This document shows positions 18,370 through 26,234 of a stretch of 64,000 bases of DNA, piece by piece. The first letter of the stretch is position 1. Each line of letters opens with the position of its first letter. Location: positions 11,034-75,033 of the forward strand of contig CBFDEC010000013.1 of NCBI GenBank assembly GCA_965603725.1. The letters run 5' to 3'. The notes beneath the pieces are model-generated. The model did no database searches. It was given only the letters and a program-made list of their open reading frames with translations, and was not told the DNA's origin. The DNA is from JAGGSN01 sp965603725 (lineage in GTDB: Bacteria > Zixibacteria > MSB-5A5 > UBA10806 > 4484-95). The position numbers and the translations under genes were made by a program.

Positions 18370-19132
18370 ATAGTTTAATAGCTTCCTCAACCTGCAAATT
18401 GGTCGGATATATCCAGATCTTGCCAAATAATGCCAATTGCTTGATGCTGATCTGATTTAAGCGAGCCAATTCCAGTAAAGCCATAAATGTAACGACTATT
18501 ACAAGACGTCGAGGGTCATCCTCAAATAGCTGATGGAATTCCAGACCGTCGCTGTTTGACAACAGATTGGCGATATATCTAATTCGGTTCTCAATATTAA
18601 CCTCATCGGCGGCTATCTGATGAACGGTTTGAGTTTTTGCCCTTTCCATAACCTCTGAAAAAGCTATCATCAAAGCGGTAATATCGACTTTCCGAAGGAC
18701 ATAATTTACCTCAGGTTCAAAAATCTCCGGATGACTGCCGCGGTCAAACCGTTTTATCCATTCCTGTCCGCGTTGACCAAGATCATCCGCCGCCTGCTTG
18801 AATCTCTTATACTCCTGCAGCGCCGCTATAAGTTCGCTGCGGGGATCCTCGATTTCGGTTTCAGTCTCATCTTGCCGGGGAATAAGCATCTGGGATTTTA
18901 TCCTTATCAACATCGCCGCAATCAGGATAAATTCGCCGGCAATTTCAAGGTCCAGTTCTTCCATTGCCTCGAGATAGGCCAGGTACTGGCTGGTTATCTG
19001 GGCAATCGGAATATCATAGATATCGATCTCATCCCGTTTGATAAGATACAAGAGTAAATCAAGCGGGCCCTCAAACGGTTGAACGCCATAGCCGCGAAGG
19101 TCTTCGGTTATTTTAACGATACTACCGGTCAA
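18353..19132 (-). CDS. scpA: Segregation and condensation protein A (kleisin)
   Basis: A 259-residue ScpA. The N-terminal EGPLDLLLYLIKRDEIDIYD is the SMC-binding kleisin signature, and ALLELARLNQISIKQLALFG near the end is the C-terminal winged helix. It bridges SMC heads with ScpB for chromosome segregation. It overlaps the trpS end by 11 bases at its start and the secreted peptidase start at its end, so all are likely on one transcript. Confidence 0.93.
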   Translation of the reverse strand: MTGSIVKITEDLRGYGVQPFEGPLDLLLYLIKRDEIDIYDIPIAQITSQYLAYLEAMEELDLEIAGEFILIAAMLIRIKSQMLIPRQDETETEIEDPRSELIAALQEYKRFKQAADDLGQRGQEWIKRFDRGSHPEIFEPEVNYVLRKVDITALMIAFSEVMERAKTQTVHQIAADEVNIENRIRYIANLLSNSDGLEFHQLFEDDPRRLVIVVTFMALLELARLNQISIKQLALFGKIWIYPTNLQVEEAIKLYAASS

Positions 19133-20108
19133 TTTTCATCGCCTTTCGTACATCGACCATTGTTTGTAGAGCTTTTGCTCTCGCCTGTTTGGCTCCATCT
19201 TTGAGAATATCCCATATCTGGGCGTCATCCTTTTCTATTTCTGCTCTTTTCTGGCGGACCGGCGACAGAGCCTGGTTGAGAAGCTTTGCCAGCTTCATTT
19301 TGCAGTCAACACAACCAAGCTGACCCGACTTACAGGGCGCCACTATTTCCTCATGGTTTTTATTATAGATCTCATGAAGCGCGTAAACCGGGCAGATTTC
19401 CGGGTGTCCGGGATCGCCTTTACGTAATTTGTCGGGATCGGTAAACATCTTTTTCAGTTTAGCGGTGATTATCTCCTCCGAATCGGCCATCTTAATATCA
19501 TTATTGTATGATTTCGACATCTTCCGCCCGTCGGTACCCGGCACAACTGCAAAAGGCGTTAATAAACCCTGAGGTTCAGGAAACACATCGCCATATAAAT
19601 AATTGAACCTGCGGGCAATCTCTCTCGTCAATTCGATGTGTGGAAGCTGATCCTTGCCAACCGGCACAGCATTAGCCTTGTAAACAAGAATATCAGCCGC
19701 CTGCAGAAGAGGGTAGCCTAAGAAACCATAACTATCCAATCCCATCTCTTCAATCTTCTCTTTATAAGAGGGTACCCTTTCCAACCACGATATTGGCGTA
19801 ATCATCGATAACAGCAGATGCAGCTCAGCATGCTCCTTAACGTCTGATTGGATAAACATGGCGCATTTCTGAGGGTCGAGTCCGGCTGAAAGGTAATCGA
19901 TAGTCGATTCTTTAATACTGTTTTTCAAGCCATTCGTATCTTTATATCCTGATGTTAAAAAATGCCAGTCGACAATACAAAGATACATAGCATAATTACC
20001 GTTATTCTGATGCTTTACCCAGTTCCTTAAAGCTCCTTCATAATTCCCAAGATGTAATCTGCCGGTTTTGCCGGTCGGCTGCATGCCAGATAATATTATT
20101 TCTTTCAT
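19122..20108 (-). CDS. trpS: Tryptophanyl-tRNA synthetase
   Basis: A class I synthetase of about 328 residues from the ATG at 20108, which has an AGGAAA ribosome site just upstream; a longer frame to 20165 lacks one. The HIGH-type motif is RLHLGNYEGAL and the KMSKS motif is intact (DGRKMSKSYNND). It charges tRNA-Trp. Four cysteines in the C-terminal half (CPVYALHE, CKSGQLGCVDC) suggest a metal-binding insertion seen in some bacterial TrpRS. It heads the trpS-scpA run. Confidence 0.95.
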   Translation of the reverse strand: MKEIILSGMQPTGKTGRLHLGNYEGALRNWVKHQNNGNYAMYLCIVDWHFLTSGYKDTNGLKNSIKESTIDYLSAGLDPQKCAMFIQSDVKEHAELHLLLSMITPISWLERVPSYKEKIEEMGLDSYGFLGYPLLQAADILVYKANAVPVGKDQLPHIELTREIARRFNYLYGDVFPEPQGLLTPFAVVPGTDGRKMSKSYNNDIKMADSEEIITAKLKKMFTDPDKLRKGDPGHPEICPVYALHEIYNKNHEEIVAPCKSGQLGCVDCKMKLAKLLNQALSPVRQKRAEIEKDDAQIWDILKDGAKQARAKALQTMVDVRKAMKIDR

Positions 20109-20283
20109 TTTCCTATCTAACCGCTCCACGATCAATATTAGACAGTCAATTTTACCACATTTCAAGCAGTAAAGTCTACTAAAAGATTTTAATTATAATG
20201 ACTATGAAATTGAAGCTGTCGCAGTTTGCTTTTCTCCTCTATTAGTACATAAATGAACTGATTATCTATCTCTATCGCTATTT

Positions 20284-20790
20284 TCAATCCATAAAGAGAT
20301 ATTGCCTCCAGCGCCTGTCTTTCACGCCAATGAACTTCTGTATAAAAGTAATATGATTTGGCCGGCGCGGTTTCGACAAAAGTTTAAGACCGGCCTGTTC
20401 CGGTGATCTTTGTCCTTTCTTGTTATTGCATGACTTACATGCCGCCACAAGGTTTTCCCAGGTATCCTTGCCGCCCTGTATTTTGGGAATCACATGATCA
20501 ACTGTCATCCGATCCGATTTTCGGCCGCAATACTGGCATCTGCCGCCATCACGCTTTACGATGTTCTTTCGTGACAACATGATACGCTTGTCCGGCACTT
20601 TTATATAAGCAGCCAACCGGACCACGGACGGCACCGAAATACTCATTGAAACTGAACGAAGCTTATATCCATCAAGAGTCTCGATCATCTCCGCCCGATC
20701 AAGAAAAACCATAACAATGGCTCGTTTGACCGTGCAAACCGACAAAGGTTCATAATTCTGATTCAAGACAAGAACATGCCGAGATAACAT
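20284..20790 (-). CDS. HNH endonuclease family protein
   Basis: About 168 residues. The C-terminal half carries a full HNH nuclease: CQYCG zinc knuckle, DHVIPKIQGG with the catalytic histidine, NLVAACKSCNNKKG with the second knuckle. The N-terminal VLNQNYEPLSVCTVKRA block is shared by a widespread bacterial HNH family of unclear duty. The ATG at 20790 has GGATAGG upstream; the longer frame starts with TTG. It is a lone gene divergent from the rhodanese/MauE pair, with no methylase or specificity gene beside it. Confidence 0.85.
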   Translation of the reverse strand: MLSRHVLVLNQNYEPLSVCTVKRAIVMVFLDRAEMIETLDGYKLRSVSMSISVPSVVRLAAYIKVPDKRIMLSRKNIVKRDGGRCQYCGRKSDRMTVDHVIPKIQGGKDTWENLVAACKSCNNKKGQRSPEQAGLKLLSKPRRPNHITFIQKFIGVKDRRWRQYLFMD

Positions 20791-20951
20791 AAACAATTAC
20801 CTATCCAACTTTTTCTATCAGTAAATTTACTAAAAAGTATAGATTTGTCAATTAAAATGTGGCAGGACCGAAATACATAAAAATCTCTCATGATTCCTGG
20901 AACAAAATTCTTTTATTTAAAGTAATTAATTTCAATATGCAATATTTGCTC

Positions 20952-20979
20952 TTGACAAATTCGCAATGAGGAATATTAT
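20952..20979 (+). promoter_or_regulatory. Promoter of the rhodanese/MauE pair, near-leaderless
   Basis: TTGACA (20952-20957) and TATTAT (20974-20979) with a 16-base spacer. The expected transcription start, about seven bases after the -10, falls on the ATG at 20986. A GAGGAA at 20968-20973 is too far and overlaps the promoter, so the mRNA may be leaderless. Confidence 0.55.
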
Positions 20980-20985
20980 ATTCCC

Positions 20986-21489
20986 ATGAAACAGACATTG
21001 AAAGATGCGATTTTACTGTTAATTGTGTCATTGGTCCTGGCTTTTGCGGTTAACTCTATTTCATCAAACGGGATACCGTTAGAGGGCACATGGTATGACA
21101 ACCGTCATAGAGTTAAACTCGAGGTTCCTCCCTCCTATGATCCTGAAACAGATTCGTTATTGAGCATGCAAGAGGCATTTACGCTCTGGAATGACAAAAA
21201 GGCGGTTTTTCTGGATACACGTGAGCCGGATGAATTCGCCGAGGGGCATATTCCGGGTGCAATAAACTTTCCGTTTGAACAATGGGACGATTTCTGGGAT
21301 AAAGTCGAACCATTTCTTTCATATGATAACACAATTGTCTGCTATTGCGGCGGTTTAGATTGCGAACTTTCGCTGTTTGCGGCCAGAGAATTTCAGGCAA
21401 TCGGTTATCCAAAATCATATATTTTCTTTGGTGGATATGATAGATGGGTGGAGTATGATCTACCCTGGGAAAGCGATTATGAAGATTAA
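20986..21489 (+). CDS. Membrane-anchored rhodanese-like protein
   Basis: A 167-residue protein with an N-terminal signal anchor (LKDAILLLIVSLVLAFAV) followed by a rhodanese domain (about residues 55-160). VFLDTREPDEFAEGHIPGAIN is split here by its typical turns, and the active-site loop CYCGGLDCELS keeps its cysteine. Such domains carry persulfide sulfur. The anchor places it outside the inner membrane. It overlaps the MauE/DoxX-like gene by 11 bases, a pairing suggesting an extracytoplasmic thiol or sulfur redox pathway. Substrate unknown. Confidence 0.82.
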   Translation: MKQTLKDAILLLIVSLVLAFAVNSISSNGIPLEGTWYDNRHRVKLEVPPSYDPETDSLLSMQEAFTLWNDKKAVFLDTREPDEFAEGHIPGAINFPFEQWDDFWDKVEPFLSYDNTIVCYCGGLDCELSLFAAREFQAIGYPKSYIFFGGYDRWVEYDLPWESDYED

Positions 21490-21937
21490 TTACCCTGCTG
21501 GTTTTAGCGGCTGGGCATTTTTGATAATAAGGTTAATAATTGGGGGGATTTTTATTTACGCCTCTATTGATAAAATTATTGCTCCCGGCGAGTTTGCCAA
21601 GATAATCCATAACTATCGGTTAGTACATCCCAATTTGATAAATACAATGGCAATAATATTCCCCTGGTTTGAACTGATTGCCGGAATAGGTTTAATAACC
21701 GGTTTCAGATACAAAGGCGCAAATTTTATAATACTATGTATGTTATTGATATTTATTATTGCCCTGGGAATCAATTTTGTCAGGGGCGTGAATATCAGCT
21801 GTGGATGTTTCAGCTCTTCCTCGTCTGCTAATTCAAACCTGTTAATGCGAATAATTGAGGATGCGTTAATGATTCTTGGCTGCCTGGCGATAATGCTAAA
21901 ACCAAGGCTGACAAAACGATCGTCTCAGCCTGTTTAA
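21479..21937 (+). CDS. MauE/DoxX family redox-associated membrane protein
   Basis: About 152 residues from the ATG at 21479, with four transmembrane helices. The first is typical (FLIIRLIIGGIFIYASIDKI), and a CGCF cysteine pair lies near residue 115 before the last helix. MauE/DoxX-type proteins feed electrons to periplasmic disulfide or thiol chemistry. The longer frame starts inside the rhodanese domain with no ribosome site, so I use the overlapping ATG. Cotranscribed with the rhodanese. Confidence 0.8.
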   Translation: MKINYPAGFSGWAFLIIRLIIGGIFIYASIDKIIAPGEFAKIIHNYRLVHPNLINTMAIIFPWFELIAGIGLITGFRYKGANFIILCMLLIFIIALGINFVRGVNISCGCFSSSSSANSNLLMRIIEDALMILGCLAIMLKPRLTKRSSQPV

Positions 21938-23057
21938 TATCCTTATTTTTCTGCGATACTTTATAAGAATTTTATATAACGTCAAGTTTTCAATAATGTC
22001 CGGCCTTTCTATAAATAATAAATTAACAATTGTCATTCCCCGCCAAGGCGGGGAATCCATATTGTGATATATCTTGTTCAATAACCGTTACTTATAACTA
22101 ACAGATAAAGCATCAATATATCATGGATTCCTGTCGCCAAGATCCTTTGGACTTCCGCAGGAATGACACTTTTCGTATCTCAAAATAAAATCCACAATCT
22201 TTGAAAACAACTACACATAATACGACAATTCTAAATTATTAAAACAAAATTGGTTAATTTCTACTAATATTTCGTAATCTTAAAATCATTTATCCTACTC
22301 TTAAAAAAGTCCGGACACTACTGTCAAGTTTTCAAACCTGACATCTCCGGAAGTCAAATACGGCTTAGCAATTTTAGCCTGATTTATTCATAAATTAATT
22401 GTATTAATTTCAAAGCTGTTTCAAAGCAAAGAGACGGCAATATAAGAGTGGTAACTGCGCAGAAGTTATTAGGAATACAGAGTGGTGTTTTGCCGTCGAG
22501 TATTATTCACAGGGATAACTGATTATAGCAGGACAGGCCGTCAAGTCATACGGCCCATCTGGGGTCCTTTGGATTTTCAACCTGTCCCGATTGTTGACAA
22601 AGACAGCCCGACTGGAAAGTCCGTAGGTCCCTGACGGGTCTCCGACCTTGACGCTCGGGGCTATTAATTTTATTATTAATTTCATATCCCCTTAACAGTC
22701 GGGACTTGAATAAAGAACTCCGTTTGCCAGTCCCGATATTTGTAATTTTATTAACAATCGAAGAATTATGAGACTTTGTCATCACCCTCGACAGGTTTTC
22801 AACCTGTCCGGACAGACTGAAAGTCTGTCCTACTATACTATTCTGACAGTAACCAATTAAGGATTAGTTGGCAGATTTGATCTAAGGCCTTGTAACCAGG
22901 AAAAAGCTTGTGAATAATGCAGTTTTAAGCGACTCCCGACCGTACTCCAATTTAAGTCAGCACATGCAAAGCACTGGAATTCATTCAGGTTTATGAAAAA
23001 TCATTTATAGAAAACAACACACGTCCTTAACAAACAATCTACCTGCTGTTATCTATA
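21938..23057. repeat. 1.1-kb repeat island without genes
   Basis: No convincing gene. The left part is the MITE-like element listed separately. At 22432-22497 GACGGCAA and TTGCCGTC form the ends of a 66-base hairpin. At 22529-22588 and 22790-22833 are copies of the GACAGG...TTTTCAACCTGTCC family also found at 43173 and 44402. CCGACTGGAAAGTCCG and CAGTCGGGAC-type inverted segments lie between. Short frames in this stretch are repeat translations. Confidence 0.7.
21994..22322. mobile_element. MITE-like element, copy 1
   Basis: About 329 bases with imperfect inverted ends (TAATGTCCGGCCTTT on the left, TAGTGTCCGGACTTT on the right strand complement). A second inverted pair lies inside (GTCATTCC...GGAATCCAT and ATGGATTCC...GGAATGAC). 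It has no coding capacity. It is flanked by an exact 13-base direct repeat GTCAAGTTTTCAA at 21981-21993 and 22323-22335. The interior closely matches copy 2 at 31132. Confidence 0.7.
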
Positions 23058-24281
23058 TTAATTGTAGTTTTTCGGTTCTGTGATAATTTGTACTGTCACC
23101 TTTGAACCGGCATTTATATAACCAGAATTGGCTGGCAGCACAATCAGCCCGTTGGTTGTTGTAAAAGCCCTGATTGAACTGGATTTTTTTAAATCTGGAG
23201 TTACAGTAAAACCGTTTTCAGTTAGAGTAACTAAACCTCTTATAAATGTAGTAATCCCGCTATCCGCCTTGAGATCTTTGGTCAAGGTTGCCTGGACCTC
23301 GGCTCGCTTGATAATCTGGCTGCCCATCATCTTCATTAAGGCCGGACGGATAAGTTGTTCAAGCACCAAATAGAACGAAAATGGGTGCCCGGAAATACCA
23401 AATACAGGAGTATTGCCGCAGAGCCCGAATATTATCGGAGTAGCCGGTTTAATGGCCACTTTCCAGAACTTAATATCCAAACCGGCTTGTTCAAGCATTC
23501 TTTTTACATAAGTGAAATCCTCAAGAGAATGGCCGACGGAACTAATAAAAATATCATACTTGAGCCCCTCGGAGATTTTCTCCTGAATAATGTCCTTATC
23601 GTGGTTGGTTAATCCGAGATCTACAGGTTCAACGCCGTATTCGGCTAATTGGGAATGCAATGTATATCGGTTGGCTGATCTTGTGATTCCGCCCAGCAAT
23701 ATGCTTTCGTCGTCAATTATGCCATTTCCGGAGGTTAGAAATGAGACTTTTGGGACTTTAAAGCATCTAAGTTCCGTTAAACCGATTGCCGATAAAGTTC
23801 CAATATCAGTAGCGCCTAACCTTTTCCCCTTTGGAAGTACCAGGGCGCCTTTAGGAATATCTTCGCCTTTAATTCGGATGTTATTGCCTGCCCTGGCGGC
23901 TTTATAAATTATCACCTTTTTATTTGAGTGACGAACAGCGTGTTCCTCTGAAAGCACACTATCGGCTTCCTCTGGCAAAGGAGCCCCCATATTAATTCTG
24001 ACCGCATGTTTAGGCTTTAATAGATTCTTCCAGCGTTGTCCGGGAATCAAGTCACCATCGAGATGTATTGTAATTGGGTTGCTTGAACTTGCCCTGGCAA
24101 TATCCGCCGCTCTTAACGCATAGCCGGTCATCGAGGCATAATCAAAAGCGGGCAGATCATCATTAGAAATGACATCCTCGGCTAAAACTCGTTCGCGGGC
24201 ACTTAAAATCGGCACTTTTACAGGCTCTAAAGCCTCTATAGCGTCCAACACTATTTGTACCGCTTTTTCAACAGAAATCAT
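23058..24281 (-). CDS. moeA: Molybdopterin molybdenumtransferase
   Basis: A 407-residue MoeA. Family blocks: the opening ISVEKAVQIVLDAI, LPAFDYASMTGYALRA (the conserved D-x-S-x-x-D/T-G-Y-A loop), INMGAPLPEEAD, and the SGHPFSFYLVLEQL segment equivalent to PGNPVS. It inserts molybdate into adenylated molybdopterin. Start supported by GAGGGG just upstream. It stands alone; no other cofactor gene is next to it. Confidence 0.93.
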   Translation of the reverse strand: MISVEKAVQIVLDAIEALEPVKVPILSARERVLAEDVISNDDLPAFDYASMTGYALRAADIARASSSNPITIHLDGDLIPGQRWKNLLKPKHAVRINMGAPLPEEADSVLSEEHAVRHSNKKVIIYKAARAGNNIRIKGEDIPKGALVLPKGKRLGATDIGTLSAIGLTELRCFKVPKVSFLTSGNGIIDDESILLGGITRSANRYTLHSQLAEYGVEPVDLGLTNHDKDIIQEKISEGLKYDIFISSVGHSLEDFTYVKRMLEQAGLDIKFWKVAIKPATPIIFGLCGNTPVFGISGHPFSFYLVLEQLIRPALMKMMGSQIIKRAEVQATLTKDLKADSGITTFIRGLVTLTENGFTVTPDLKKSSSIRAFTTTNGLIVLPANSGYINAGSKVTVQIITEPKNYN

Positions 24282-24440
24282 TATCCCCTCGCATTTTTAG
24301 TCTTAGCTGTAGCACTGACAAAAATTACTATAAATGACTGAAACTTACTACTACAGATAAGGATTCCTTCTTTAACCGGGATGTTTTAAAAGAGGAACTC
24401 CTCCTTAATCGTTATTATGACGAATAAAATGTCAAAAAGT

Positions 24441-24479
24441 CAAGAAAAAAAATCCCCGCAAAATATTTTACGGGGATTA
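24441..24479 (-). terminator. Rho-independent terminator of ctpA
   Basis: On the minus strand a perfect AATCCCCG...CGGGGATT stem with an AAAATATTTT-type inner segment (24451-24478) is followed by a run of at least seven T. It lies about 25 bases after the ctpA stop. Confidence 0.85.
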
Positions 24480-24500
24480 ATTTAAAAATGGCTTATCCAA

Positions 24501-26177
24501 TCAACCGTCGGGTTGAAGGATACTGGCATAGTTCTGGGGAGAGGTTAGTATTTCGATTGCTTTCTGAACATAGTTATCTGTCTTCAAAACATTCTGTCGA
24601 TACACCGCTTTTTCGCCATGAAGTTTAGTAAGAATATCCCTTTTTATCGAGCGATGAATATAATCGGAACTTTCATCAAACATTAGAACTTTATCCAGCT
24701 CTACTTGATTTTCCAGACTTTCAATCAAGGCTGAGTAATCATCGGTTTTACCCATTTCATCAATAGTCTCTTTCATTTCCTCAAGTTTACTTTCCAATTC
24801 AGACTTATAGGAAAATTCTTTTTCCTCGAGGAATGCTTTAAACTCGTCAATTAGTTCCGGAGTAATTTCAGAATCCTCTTCAAAGTCCGGGTGCTCCGTT
24901 GCGTACTTTACCGAAAAGCCAAAAAACATCGACAGCCGCTCAAGGTTCAACTCCAGGGAGTTTATAATTCTATCTTCAATTTCTATATCGGGAACGACAC
25001 CGCCGCCGCCATAAACAATTCTGCCGCCTTTGGTAACAAACGGCTCTTCCTCTTTTTCAATGTCTGCTTCATCATTCTCTTGCAAAGCAAGTTCCTCTGG
25101 ATGCCGAGTCGATCTTGAATCTTTCTGGATACAGCGACCGGATGGAATATGCCATTTAGCGGTAGTAAGTTTTAAAGCAACATCATTAGATAAAGGATAA
25201 ACCTGCTGAACGAGCCCTTTGCCAAATGTTGTATCACCGACTATGATTCCCCTGTCCCAGTCCTGAATCGCGCCGGCAACAATCTCCGAAGCGGAAGCAG
25301 ACATTCTGTTCACCAGAATTACCACCGGTATTTCAGGGGGAACTGTCGGGTCATTTTCAGCATAGAGAGTCCGTATCTGATCGCGTGTCCGTCCCCGGGT
25401 GGATGTTACCTCTGAACCTTTTGGCAGAAAGTAATCGGCTACTTTAACAGCCTGGGTGAGAAGACCCCCTCCATTTGATCTGAGATCGAAAATAAGTCCA
25501 TCAATATTTTCGCTGACAATTTCGGTAAAGGCCTCTTCGAGTTCTTCATCAGCCTCCTCCCCAAACCGGGCAAGCCTGACATATCCAAGCTTTTTCCCGT
25601 TAGCCTCAAAAGTTGTATAGAAAGGAACCGTTTTGATCTCAATAACCGCTCTTTCAATAGTATATTCAAGCGGTTCATCAACTCCTTCACGTTCTATTGT
25701 AAGCGTTACAGTAGTCCCGGCCGGACCTCTCATCAGGCCTGATGCTTCCTGGGTCGACATGCCCTGGCTGGGTTTGCCGTCTATTTTTACTACTTTATCC
25801 CCTGCCTGGAGTCCCATTCTGTACGCCGGAGTACCCTCCATTGGAGCGACTATTGTAATAAAATCATCCCGGAGCATGATTGTCATTCCCAGGCCGGAAT
25901 ATTTACCCTTGGTAGTTTCCTGAAGACGGTCGAAGTCTCTACGCTCCATAAACTCCGAAAACGGGTCTAAAATATCTACCATTCCTCTTATGCCGGAGTA
26001 AATTAACTCTTTGGATTCGATTTCATCAACGTAGCGGGAAGAAATCTGGAAGGCGATTTCCATTGATAATCTTGAATAGCTGTACAATGAATTTTCAGGA
26101 TTTTGAGCGGAGGCTATTAAGATTATAAACAGCGCCAAGATCCCGGTAACGATGACAATTCCTGTTCTTTTTAACAT
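24501..26177 (-). CDS. ctpA: Carboxy-terminal processing protease, S41 family
   Basis: A 558-residue periplasmic serine protease. It has a signal anchor (residues 5-25), a PDZ domain (about 95-180, MGLQAGDKVVKIDGKPSQG) and the S41 catalytic core with VNRMSASASEIVAGAIQD (nucleophile serine) and TTFGKGLVQQ (catalytic lysine). The last 150 residues are a charged helical extension beyond the core, longer than in minimal CtpA. Start has AAGGAGG. It degrades or trims envelope proteins. It has its own hairpin terminator. Confidence 0.93.
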   Translation of the reverse strand: MLKRTGIVIVTGILALFIILIASAQNPENSLYSYSRLSMEIAFQISSRYVDEIESKELIYSGIRGMVDILDPFSEFMERRDFDRLQETTKGKYSGLGMTIMLRDDFITIVAPMEGTPAYRMGLQAGDKVVKIDGKPSQGMSTQEASGLMRGPAGTTVTLTIEREGVDEPLEYTIERAVIEIKTVPFYTTFEANGKKLGYVRLARFGEEADEELEEAFTEIVSENIDGLIFDLRSNGGGLLTQAVKVADYFLPKGSEVTSTRGRTRDQIRTLYAENDPTVPPEIPVVILVNRMSASASEIVAGAIQDWDRGIIVGDTTFGKGLVQQVYPLSNDVALKLTTAKWHIPSGRCIQKDSRSTRHPEELALQENDEADIEKEEEPFVTKGGRIVYGGGGVVPDIEIEDRIINSLELNLERLSMFFGFSVKYATEHPDFEEDSEITPELIDEFKAFLEEKEFSYKSELESKLEEMKETIDEMGKTDDYSALIESLENQVELDKVLMFDESSDYIHRSIKRDILTKLHGEKAVYRQNVLKTDNYVQKAIEILTSPQNYASILQPDG

Positions 26178-26234
26178 TTTTCCTCCTTAAAAATTTATCA
26201 ACATTTTATTACAATCACTACTGAGGGTGACCTT

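Noticed and set aside
22503..22785. Two short minus-strand frames
   Set aside because: Composed of the CAGG/CAACCTG repeat units; no coding character.
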